Source: Myxococcota bacterium
GTDB lineage: Bacteria; Myxococcota; Kuafuiibacteriia; Kuafuiibacteriales; Kuafuiibacteriaceae
Assembly: GCA_028289325.1 (NCBI GenBank)
Contig: JANQQN010000259.1
Location: 1 to 64,000, forward strand
Direction of reading: 5' to 3'
Length of the DNA stretch: 64,000 nucleotides
Below the pieces are notes generated by a model. The model saw nothing but the letters and a program-made list of their open reading frames with translations, searched no databases and had not been told where the DNA came from. Shown here piece after piece: positions 1-7,469 of the stretch; position 1 is the stretch's first letter, and every line of letters starts with the position of its first letter. A program made the translations under genes and the position numbers.

Positions 1-2423
1 GCCTTCGGCCGCCGGCGAACGTCCGCTTGACCATCTTCGGGCGGGGACGAAACGATCGGGCTCGGTTCGGCCCTGGTTCGCGGGGCGGCGGTGGGCGTCG
101 AATGAGTCATCAACAGCCCAGCAACGATGACCGCGCACACGCCGAGGGCACCGGCGATGAAGCGGAGAGGTAGCCATGGTGAGGACGCGGCGACGACCCG
201 GGTCGGGGAACAGTAGCCGAGGATATCGCGCGTCGGTTCGAGGCCATGTTGGGCGCTCGCGTGCTGCCCTCCGTCGACCAACGGCGCCGCCACCACCGCC
301 ATCGGCGGAGTCACGGTGTCCGACCGACACTCGGTATGAACGACCTCCGGCTCGGGATCCAGCGCCTCGTCGACGTGTCCTTGGAGGCGGTTCAAGACCT
401 CCGATTCCATCTCGAAGTCGCCAGCGAACCGGCTCATCATCAACGCATGAAGCCGCCGCTGCGGCTCCTTGACCAAAGCGTCGAGCATCGTCGCAAGACC
501 GGCCCCGGGTCCGCGGTCCGAAACTTCCGCCATCCGACGGCGCAACGTCTGCGCGCGCTGGTCGCTCGATTCCTGCAGCATGGCTTGCAACGTGTTGACC
601 AATGCCCTCAGCTCTCGACGACGGGCGCCATCGACCCTCATATGGGTGTCGGGGGCCGAGATCAACCGCTCGGCGGCGGATAACGAATCGAAGTCCGTGA
701 GCAGCACTCGCCCGTCGAAGGTGATGAAGACATGTTCGGGTCCGACCGCGCACGGTACGGAATCGAAGTCGCTGCCCAGCGCATCACGAATATCGCGGGC
801 GGCGGACAGGCCCCGCGCCATCCCCGCGCCGATGGCGGCCACATCCTCAGCCTCCAGCGGCCGGCGGGCGCCGTCGAGCACCTGTTGCAGCGTGCGACCG
901 AGCGTGTACTCCATCTCCACGAACAATCGGTCGTCGCTGACCCCGAGGTCATACACCGCGGGCAGGTGAGGGTTCGGCATCTGCCGGCGAAGGGTGGCCT
1001 CGCGAGTCAGCAACGAAGCAAAGGTGAGGTTCTCGCTCATATCAGGCGGCCAGACCTTGAGCACGATGACCTTTGGCCGACCGGGCATCGACGCTCGGGG
1101 GCGGGCCAAAAGGAGCTGACCGCGACCAGCCGGACGAAGCTCGGCGAGGACAACGTAGCGCCCGAGGTCGTCGGTGGACAGCCACGCGCCGACCTCGGTG
1201 GCGGGCCCCGTGACGGCCTTCCAAGCCAGAGGCGTGGGCAGCGGCGCTCCTTCCACCTCGGTGCACACAAAGTCGATCCCGTCCCCCGCGTTGTCCTCCA
1301 CCGTGGGCAAGGCAGGGTCGGCGCCCGACGACGGCCGATCAACGACCGGAGAAGGAACCGTGCTGATCGCATCGGCCAACCAATCGGCGTTCCGGAACGG
1401 GCTCGTCCCCGGCACCGGCGCAGCCCGGGTCGAGTTGAATCGCTGGAGCCTCGAGTCGGGGTCGAGTCCACTCGGCTCGAGCTCGAACATCTCGATCAGC
1501 CGGTGGGCCGGCGTCGGTGTCCGCCGCGCGTGAACGCGTTCGAGCCACCACACGAGGGCCGTGGCGTCCGCGCTGCCCGAGCGCTGAATCAGGGCGCGCT
1601 CGGCGGCGACGGCGAAGTCGGACGCCGACGGACAACGGCTGGCGGGTGTAGGATGGCACGCCCACTCGACCAGGCCCAGAACGTCGTCGCTCAAGGCGCG
1701 ATCGAACTGGGGGGGTGTCCGGTACGCCACGAGACCCTGAGCGTCTTCGGCCGCGTACGGGCTCGACCCCGTCAACGCGAAGTGCAGGACGCACCCGAGA
1801 CCAAAAACGTCAGCCAGTGGAGAGGCGGGTCCGCCGGCCAAGTATTCCGGCGCGATGAATGAGAGCTTTCCTTTGACGATCCCCGGCTCCGTCACCGCAT
1901 GACGGCCTTCGCACCGCGCGATGCCGAAGTCGACGAGCTTTACGTGGCCGGACCACGACACGAGAACGTTGTGCGGAGTGACGTCGCGATGCACGATCCC
2001 CAGAGGCTTGCCGTCGCCGTCGACGGCGCGATGCGCATACTCCAGGGCCCGGGCAATCTGCCCGACGATGAACAGGGCCGCTTCGACCGGCAGAGGCAAC
2101 GAGCGCAGCTCTCCAAGCTCCTGGAGCTCCTTGAGATCCAGACCGCTGACGAGCTCCATCGCTTGGAACGGCTGGCCATCGATCGTGCCGTGATCGAACA
2201 CCGAGACAATGTTGGGATGGTCGAGCATCGCGGCCAAGCGAGCCTCGTCCGCAAACGCGATCAGATCGTTGGGGCTTTGGCGCTGATGAAGAAGCTTGAG
2301 CGCAACCCTACGGGACACCTGCCCGTCTTTTTGGGCCACCCCTTCGAAGACTTCGGCCATGCCGCCGCGTTTGATGAGCCGCTGGACCCGATAACGGACC
2401 GACGGCGAAACGGCCGCCGTCAT
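1..2423 (-). CDS. Membrane-anchored Ser/Thr protein kinase with second, degenerate kinase-like domain (3' end outside window)
   Basis: Cytoplasmic Hanks-type Ser/Thr kinase followed by a single membrane helix. The start ATG is at 2423 and about 807 residues lie in the window with no stop, so the gene runs off the left edge. Kinase 1 (about residues 10-270) has a glycine-rich loop (KRGGMAEVFEG), ATP lysine K43 (RRVALK), catalytic HRD at 145-147, DFG at 165-167 and an APE motif (FIAPEYL). A second domain (about 400-700) keeps a lysine in VIVLKVW (K456), but its catalytic loop reads VGPEHVF and its metal motif is DFD (577-579), so it looks like a pseudokinase. A hydrophobic segment follows near residues 750-772 (LPLRFIAGALGVCAVIV). 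The domain order is read directly; the pseudokinase label is inference. Substrate unknown. Confidence 0.88.
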   Translation of the reverse strand, partial: MTAAVSPSVRYRVQRLIKRGGMAEVFEGVAQKDGQVSRRVALKLLHQRQSPNDLIAFADEARLAAMLDHPNIVSVFDHGTIDGQPFQAMELVSGLDLKELQELGELRSLPLPVEAALFIVGQIARALEYAHRAVDGDGKPLGIVHRDVTPHNVLVSWSGHVKLVDFGIARCEGRHAVTEPGIVKGKLSFIAPEYLAGGPASPLADVFGLGCVLHFALTGSSPYAAEDAQGLVAYRTPPQFDRALSDDVLGLVEWACHPTPASRCPSASDFAVAAERALIQRSGSADATALVWWLERVHARRTPTPAHRLIEMFELEPSGLDPDSRLQRFNSTRAAPVPGTSPFRNADWLADAISTVPSPVVDRPSSGADPALPTVEDNAGDGIDFVCTEVEGAPLPTPLAWKAVTGPATEVGAWLSTDDLGRYVVLAELRPAGRGQLLLARPRASMPGRPKVIVLKVWPPDMSENLTFASLLTREATLRRQMPNPHLPAVYDLGVSDDRLFVEMEYTLGRTLQQVLDGARRPLEAEDVAAIGAGMARGLSAARDIRDALGSDFDSVPCAVGPEHVFITFDGRVLLTDFDSLSAAERLISAPDTHMRVDGARRRELRALVNTLQAMLQESSDQRAQTLRRRMAEVSDRGPGAGLATMLDALVKEPQRRLHALMMSRFAGDFEMESEVLNRLQGHVDEALDPEPEVVHTECRSDTVTPPMAVVAAPLVDGGQHASAQHGLEPTRDILGYCSPTRVVAASSPWLPLRFIAGALGVCAVIVAGLLMTHSTPTAAPRTRAEPSPIVSSPPEDGQADVRRRPK

Positions 2424-2860
2424 AACCGATCTGCCGCGGCGGGCGCCGTCTGGCCGCTGCCATGGACCGAGACGCGACATCGCGCCGTCACGCGGCCGTT
2501 TCGCCTCTCGACTCGAGTCCGCATAGTACGAGATTAGCACTCGTCAGCAGGTCGCCGCCGCCACCGACGATTACCGATGGTTTCAACGAGCGGTGACCGA
2601 TGGTTTTGGTGCGCACGACAAGATGTTGCCGGCAACCGCCGCCCAGCGGCCCCCGCGCTTCCGAAGGCGTGCGACGGACACTGGCACACATCGTGCTCGA
2701 CCCAATCCAGACCCGGGGCGCCGCCCCTGCGCCTGACCCCAAGGCCCATGGGCGCCTCGTGTCGCCTGGGCGTTGCCCCTCAGCCGAATGCAGTATCAGC
2801 GGACGCTCGCCGCATTGGCGCCGGCGGCGGTCGCGCCAGCGCCAACATTGGGGGCGGCCA
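2424..2860. other. Intergenic region upstream of the kinase gene
   Basis: This is 437 bases between the AraC-family gene and the kinase start, both on the minus strand. Short open frames exist on both strands, but none has recognisable motifs or a convincing ribosome-binding site. It presumably carries the kinase promoter. I see no RNA gene or clear terminator. Confidence 0.5.
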
Positions 2861-3769
2861 TCAGTCTCGATGATGCCGAGTCACCGGCAGCTGCAGCCGA
2901 AGCTCGAAGTACGTATCGCCGTGGCCGTACGGTCGGCCGTCCCAAGCCTCGAAGCCGGGGTAGTTGGCTGGAAACCAGCCGCTCGTAGGCAACCAACTTT
3001 CGTAAAGCCAATCGATGGCCCGTTGCTCGAGCGCCAACGATCCGCGGACTTCGACTTCGGCCACCGTGACTTCCGGCAGTTCCAGCGCGCTGACCGAGGC
3101 GTCGAGCGTCACGTCGGTGGGGACTTCGACGGCAACGTCGTAACGGCATAGCTCGAGGGGGACAAGATCCGGGTCCTCCCAGGTGTAGCCGTACCAGTCG
3201 CCGTCCGCCACGTGGTGACGCTCGGCCCAATCGACCATTTCGCGCGCCGCCGCTTCCACCACCCCAGGTTCGTACGAGCCGTGTACGCGTCGATACGCGA
3301 GCCGCCGCGGCGGCAGCACTCGGATCTCGGCCCGAAACCCGTCGGGATTGTGGCCCTTGGGCAGCCTCGAGAGGTCGAGCCGAACCTTCTCGTTGAGCGA
3401 CCGGCGCGATTCTTCCTTGAGCGCCGCCAGATCAAAGGCCCGCGGAGGGGCGCCGTAGCGCTGTTTGAAGCTCCGAGTGAAGCTCGAAGGCGAGCTGAAC
3501 CCACTGGCGAGGGCCACGTCAGTGAGGCTTCGGGCCGGGTCGTGAGCCATCAGGTGGACCGCCCGCTGCAAGCGAAGGCGCGACACGAAAGCGTGAACGG
3601 TCTCCCCCATCAGCGCTTTGAACACCCGGTGGAAGTGAAAGCTAGAGAAGTTGGCGACCGCAGCGAGCTGATCCAGTCGATGATCGCGGGCTACGTCGCG
3701 CTGCACATAGTCGATCACTCGGTCGATACGAGCTCGATAGTCGTCGTCGGCCGGCAAGTTCGGGGACAC
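2861..3769 (-). CDS. AraC-family regulator with GyrI-like effector domain (Rob/SoxS-like)
   Basis: One-component cytoplasmic transcription factor of 302 residues. Residues about 10-110 form the AraC double helix-turn-helix (DHRLDQLAAVANFSSFHFHR, then LTDVALASGFSSPSSFTRSF). Residues about 140-300 match the GyrI-like small-molecule-binding fold (IRVLPPRRLAYRRVHGSY near its start; YFELRLQLPV at its end). N-terminal AraC plus C-terminal GyrI-like is the architecture of Rob and related multidrug or antibiotic sensors. It is transcribed away from the glyoxalase-fold gene at 3830 with 60 bases between start codons, so it probably regulates that gene and itself. The ligand cannot be told from sequence. 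Confidence 0.88.
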   Translation of the reverse strand: MSPNLPADDDYRARIDRVIDYVQRDVARDHRLDQLAAVANFSSFHFHRVFKALMGETVHAFVSRLRLQRAVHLMAHDPARSLTDVALASGFSSPSSFTRSFKQRYGAPPRAFDLAALKEESRRSLNEKVRLDLSRLPKGHNPDGFRAEIRVLPPRRLAYRRVHGSYEPGVVEAAAREMVDWAERHHVADGDWYGYTWEDPDLVPLELCRYDVAVEVPTDVTLDASVSALELPEVTVAEVEVRGSLALEQRAIDWLYESWLPTSGWFPANYPGFEAWDGRPYGHGDTYFELRLQLPVTRHHRD

Positions 3770-3829
3770 CGCCGCAGTTTAGCAAGATCTGCGAAGTCCG
3801 AGAAAAGGCCTCGAGGTAACGAGAACAAC

Positions 3830-4543
3830 ATGGATCTCGGACACTTCTCGACCAGTCTCGCTGTCAAGGACCTGGCGGCGAGTCGAAGATTCTATGAGAC
3901 GATCGGCTTCGCGCGGATCGACGGCGACGGCGAGCGTTGGCTGCTGATGGCCAACGGCAAGGCCCGCATCGGCCTGTTTCAAGGGATGTTCGAACAGAAC
4001 CTGATCACGTTCAATCCGCCCGACGCTCGATCCGTCGAAGAGGCCCTGAAGGCCGCGGGCTATACCATCGATAAGCCCTCGGAAGGTACGGATGGCCCCA
4101 CCCACTTCGCGTTGCGCGACCCGGACGGCAACTCGATTCTCGTCGACCAGCACGACAAGAAAAGCGAGGCGCCGCCGGTCGGAAAAGCGGGCTGGATCGA
4201 CCTGACGGTCGAGGATGCCGAGACGCTCAAGGATTTCTACGCCGACGTGCTCGGGGTCGAAACCACGCCCGTCGACATGGGGGGCTATGCCGACTACTGC
4301 CTGCTCGACGCCACCGGCGCGGCCGGGGCCGGCGTTTGCCATGCGCGCGGCACGAACGAAGGCCTGCCCTCGGTGTGGTTGGTGTACTTCGTCGTCAGCG
4401 ACATCGAAGCCAGCATGGCCCGGGTCGACGCGAAGGGTGGCAAGATTCTGCGGCCCCCGAAGAACGTCGCAGGGGAGAGTCGCTACTGCGTCATCCAAGA
4501 CCCGCAGGGAACGAAGTGCGCCCTGTTCCAAAGCGCGGCGTAA
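3830..4543 (+). CDS. Tandem VOC (glyoxalase/bleomycin-resistance fold) protein
   Basis: A 237-residue soluble protein made of two vicinal-oxygen-chelate modules. The first (about 1-110) starts with MDLGHFSTSLAVKDLAASRR and ends FALRDPDGNSILV. The second (about 118-237) starts GWIDLTVEDAETLKDFYADV and ends CVIQDPQGTKCALFQ. The ATG at 3830 is preceded by a GAGGTAACGAG ribosome-binding site; longer upstream starts would overlap the divergent AraC gene. VOC proteins include glyoxalases, extradiol dioxygenases and drug-binding proteins; this paired form resembles the 'VOC family protein' group of antibiotic-sequestering or uncharacterised members. The reaction is unknown. Confidence 0.87.
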   Translation: MDLGHFSTSLAVKDLAASRRFYETIGFARIDGDGERWLLMANGKARIGLFQGMFEQNLITFNPPDARSVEEALKAAGYTIDKPSEGTDGPTHFALRDPDGNSILVDQHDKKSEAPPVGKAGWIDLTVEDAETLKDFYADVLGVETTPVDMGGYADYCLLDATGAAGAGVCHARGTNEGLPSVWLVYFVVSDIEASMARVDAKGGKILRPPKNVAGESRYCVIQDPQGTKCALFQSAA

Positions 4544-4555
4544 ACACCACCGAGA

Positions 4556-4893
4556 CCATTGCGGCGTTGAGCGGTCTGACCCTCGCGTGCGGAGGCGAGG
4601 AAGCCGAAACCGAGTCGCCCGAACCGCCGGCTCCCGGCGGGATCGGAGACCGGCAGCTCGCGAGCATTCTGGAATACGTTCGCGCGTGGCACGGCGTCCT
4701 TGCGCTCGCCACCACGGTAGTGCGGGCCGGCGAGGTAGAGGAGCTCTCGGCGGTCGGGGTGCGCGAGGAAGGCGACCCGGACCCCGTCGGTCTCGACACC
4801 TTGATCGTTGCCGACGCCGCCCACGCGGGGACCGATGACGCGATGGACTCGCTGTCGGTGTTGCTGTTCGAGCGGGTGCTGGCTTCCCGGTAG
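4556..4893 (+). pseudogene. Decayed N-terminus of an exported serine hydrolase (beta-lactamase class C/esterase family)
   Basis: This frame reads a lipoprotein-like leader (ALSGLTLACGGE), a proline-rich linker, then LASILEYVRAWHGVLALATT and AVGVREEGDPDPVGLDT. That closely follows the start of serine hydrolases of the beta-lactamase/EstB family, where one expects a helix, VPALAAAVVRDG, then VTLDDRFHLGS-TKAMTA. At the position of the catalytic SxxK motif this copy has GTDDAMDSL, and the frame stops soon after at 4893. No ATG or ribosome-binding site fits the start. I read it as a relic about 110 residues long rather than an active gene. The match is from memory of the family, not a search. Confidence 0.55.
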
Positions 4894-4902
4894 CCGCGCT
4901 CC

Positions 4903-4917
4903 GAGCCGTCTCGGCTC
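4903..4917. terminator. Short GC-rich hairpin, possible terminator
   Basis: GAGCCG-TCT-CGGCTC is a perfect 6-bp stem with a 3-base loop, followed by TTCTTCTTCG. It lies between the serine-hydrolase relic and the nos promoter region. The T-tract is interrupted, so termination is only possible. Confidence 0.3.
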
Positions 4918-5007
4918 TTCTTCGAATCGAAACAAAGCGAGTCCGGGGATCCGTCCCCAGCCCGTGAACTGTTCCCGTCGAGTTACGTCGCGCGGCTCGC
5001 AGCGGAG

Positions 5008-5026
5008 CGGTTTCGTTGCCAAACCG
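5008..5026. promoter_or_regulatory. Inverted repeat upstream of the nos promoter, candidate activator site
   Basis: CGGTTT-N7-AAACCG is a perfect 6-bp inverted repeat. It lies about 45 bases upstream of the -24 element of the sigma-54-like promoter, within the usual range of an activator or enhancer-binding site. The protein that might bind it is not identifiable here. Confidence 0.35.
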
Positions 5027-5069
5027 TTCAGTCCCAGCATCGACAACGCCATCGATTGTTGCGCAGGCC

Positions 5070-5086
5070 TTGGCACGCTTGATGCC
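5070..5086 (+). promoter_or_regulatory. Sigma-54 (-24/-12) promoter of the nos cluster
   Basis: The sequence TTGGCACGCTTGATGCC contains the diagnostic GG-N10-GC spacing (GG at 5072-5073, GC at 5084-5085) and a perfect TGGCACG -24 box. The -12 box reads ATGC instead of TTGC. Transcription would begin near 5097, leaving a leader of about 47 bases before the first nos start codon. Sigma-54 promoters need an AAA+ enhancer-binding activator; none is encoded in this window. Confidence 0.6.
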
Positions 5087-5143
5087 TGTGGGGGGCCCGT
5101 GTGCCCAGCTGCTCAGATCGTGAGGGTGAGCAAAGGAGTTCTG

Positions 5144-7468
5144 ATGACGAAGCGCAACACGAAGCGAGGGATGGAAGGGGCCGCACTCGTCGGTATTCTT
5201 CTGCTCCTCACCTCATGCTTTCAAGAGAACCGGCGACTGACGCCACAGAAGACCGGGGAAACTGCCCGCGAGGTGTCCGGCGAGCTCTTCCGAAAGCTCG
5301 AGGAACGAGGACTCTCTAGCGCGGACGCCAAGGCCGCCCTCAAGACGTTCGTGCCCACCGGCGGCCACGACACTCATATCGGTATCCTCACCACGGGCGC
5401 CTCTGGCCGAATCGCCATATTTGGTGTGCCGTCCATGCGGATCATCAAGTACGTCGGCCTGTTTACCCCCGAACCGTGGCAGGGCTTCGCTTACGACGAT
5501 GAGTCGAAACTCCTTCTTAGAAAGAGCGCCCGGGAGGATCTCGAATACGCGTTCGGTGATAGCGGGGAGCCCGCCGTGTCCCGAACCCGTGGCCAACAGG
5601 ACGGTCGGGCGTTGTTCGTCGCCGATGCGGCCAACGGCCGGGTAGGCATCATTCATATGGACGACTTCGAAGCGAAGCAGGTCGTCACCAACCCTGTCTT
5701 CAGGACCTCCGGCGGAATGCTCGCCATTACTCCCGATACCGAATATGTCCTGCAGGCAACCGAAGCCCCCGAGATTCCTGGCGGAGGCTGGGTGGATCCG
5801 GATACCGATCTGCAGCAAGCGTTGCGGGGCGGATTGACGTTCTGGCCGTATGAGAAGAAAGAAGGCCACTTCGCAGGGCAGATCGACGCCGATGAAGCCT
5901 TCACAATCGCCTTGCCTCCGTACCTGCAGGGCGAGATCGTCGCGGGGCACGGTGCCTCCGCGGGCCGCGCGCTCGTCATCGGCCGTTGTCGGGGACCCGG
6001 CTTCGTGCCCGGGCAGTCCACTTGCAAGCCTGAACAACCGGGCGTGCTTCACGTCGTCAACGTTGCCACAGCCGAACGGCTGTCGATATCCGGTCGCCTC
6101 ATCGATGGGCACAGCTTCGTTTCGCTGAATGACGCCATCCGCGGCGGCGCGGTTTATCAGCTTGAGCTTCCGGCCGGACCATCGGCGATGGCGCTGTCAC
6201 CGGACGGCCGTCGCGCGCTCGTGGTGCACGAGTCCGGCAACGAAGTCACCGTGGTCGATCTCGAGCGACTGATCGGCGCCGATGGCGTCCCGGCCACGAC
6301 GGACGCTTTCGGGCTTCAGACCCATCCCCTCGACGTGGCCCGAGCCGCGACCATCGATGTGGGCGGCGTCGCCGTCGACGCGGTGTTCGTGACCGCCGAT
6401 GTGGCGTTTGTATCGGTCGCTCAGCCGGGGCGGATCGTTCGCCTGGACCTCAAAGCCAACCAGGTCACGATGACCCAGGACCTCGACGTCCCCGGCGGTC
6501 GCCTGATCATGACCGGCGCCGGAAGCACTCAGCCCGAAGGTCGCTACCTCATAACTCTGAACAAGAAGACCCACGGCCGATACGTCTCGGTTGGCCCTCA
6601 GCGCGCCCTCAATCCCATTCTTTTCGATGTATCCGGCGACGGTATCGTGCCTCTGTTCGACATGGTCGTTCCTCAGGCCACGGACCTCGCGGGCGTCCTC
6701 ATGCCCTCGGAGCGGCTCGACACGATCGTGCGATACGCCCTCGGCACGGACACGAGAAGCGGAGAGCTATCGCCGTTCAGGACCCTGGCCGGCGAGGAAC
6801 GCATCGAACGCAAGGACAACCGGGTCCACGTCTTTGGAACCCTGATCCGAAGCCACATCACCCCCGAAACCGTCGAAGTGGAGGTCGGAGATATCGTGAC
6901 CTTCCATCTCACCAATCTCGAACAGGCCCAAGATCAGACCCACGGGTTCACGGTCGACACCTACAACGTGCACGGCAGCCTCGAACCCGGGAAGGTGGCG
7001 TCGATGACCTTCGTCGCCGACACCCCCGGCGTCTTCCCCTACTACTGCACCGAATTCTGCTCCGCGTTGCACCTGGAGATGATGGGTTACCTCCTGGTTA
7101 AGCCCAAGAACTACCAACCGAGTGCCGAGGACGAGACCGACAAAGCGCAGATCGACCCGGCGGAAGCCAAGCGCCGGTACGAACAAAAGGTCGCGACCAT
7201 CGAGACCACCCAAGGCGTCATCAACAGCGTGGTGAAGTGGCTCAAAGAGAACGACTTCGAATCCGATGAGCGAGCTGCGGCCCTGGTTCAAGACGCCGTC
7301 TACCAGCTCGGCGAAGCCGAGAAGATCCAGCCGAAGATCGACGCGGCCACCCAGAGCCAAGACTGGCCGTCGGCGATGCTCTGGGCCGACCAGCTGTACA
7401 TGTACCAGGTCAAGGCGGCCGACGCCGGCCTGCGCGCCAAGAAGATCCTGGAAGAGAAGGGTGAATAA
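5144..7468 (+). CDS. NosZ-like lipoprotein retaining the CuA site but lacking CuZ ligands (putative electron-transfer subunit of a split N2O reductase)
   Basis: A 774-residue envelope protein. A lipoprotein signal ends LLLLTSC (Cys25). Residues about 60-560 form a NosZ-type beta-propeller (GVPSMRIIKY; ITPDTEYVLQAT; RYLITLNKKTHGRY; VGPQ). Residues about 575-665 form the cupredoxin CuA domain with H600 (QTHGF), C635, C639, H643 and M646 in CTEFCSALHLEM, a full ligand set. Every CuZ histidine position of NosZ is replaced: GDSGEPAV for DxHHP, RTSGGML for DHGG, AGPSAMALSPDG for PHGVxxSPDG, and the three later sites. A helical extension of about 110 residues ends the protein. Start ATG 5144 has AAGGAGTT seven bases upstream. 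It ends one base before the next gene, its apparent paralogue. Ligand loss is read directly; the split-enzyme role is inference. Confidence 0.85.
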   Translation: MTKRNTKRGMEGAALVGILLLLTSCFQENRRLTPQKTGETAREVSGELFRKLEERGLSSADAKAALKTFVPTGGHDTHIGILTTGASGRIAIFGVPSMRIIKYVGLFTPEPWQGFAYDDESKLLLRKSAREDLEYAFGDSGEPAVSRTRGQQDGRALFVADAANGRVGIIHMDDFEAKQVVTNPVFRTSGGMLAITPDTEYVLQATEAPEIPGGGWVDPDTDLQQALRGGLTFWPYEKKEGHFAGQIDADEAFTIALPPYLQGEIVAGHGASAGRALVIGRCRGPGFVPGQSTCKPEQPGVLHVVNVATAERLSISGRLIDGHSFVSLNDAIRGGAVYQLELPAGPSAMALSPDGRRALVVHESGNEVTVVDLERLIGADGVPATTDAFGLQTHPLDVARAATIDVGGVAVDAVFVTADVAFVSVAQPGRIVRLDLKANQVTMTQDLDVPGGRLIMTGAGSTQPEGRYLITLNKKTHGRYVSVGPQRALNPILFDVSGDGIVPLFDMVVPQATDLAGVLMPSERLDTIVRYALGTDTRSGELSPFRTLAGEERIERKDNRVHVFGTLIRSHITPETVEVEVGDIVTFHLTNLEQAQDQTHGFTVDTYNVHGSLEPGKVASMTFVADTPGVFPYYCTEFCSALHLEMMGYLLVKPKNYQPSAEDETDKAQIDPAEAKRRYEQKVATIETTQGVINSVVKWLKENDFESDERAAALVQDAVYQLGEAEKIQPKIDAATQSQDWPSAMLWADQLYMYQVKAADAGLRAKKILEEKGE

Positions 7469-7469
7469 G

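Noticed and set aside
732-1862. Long plus-strand open frame opposite the kinase gene
   Set aside because: It is antisense to clear kinase motifs and shows Arg/Gly-rich composition without family signals.
2488-2742. Minus-strand 84-codon frame upstream of the kinase
   Set aside because: No ribosome-binding site and atypical composition.
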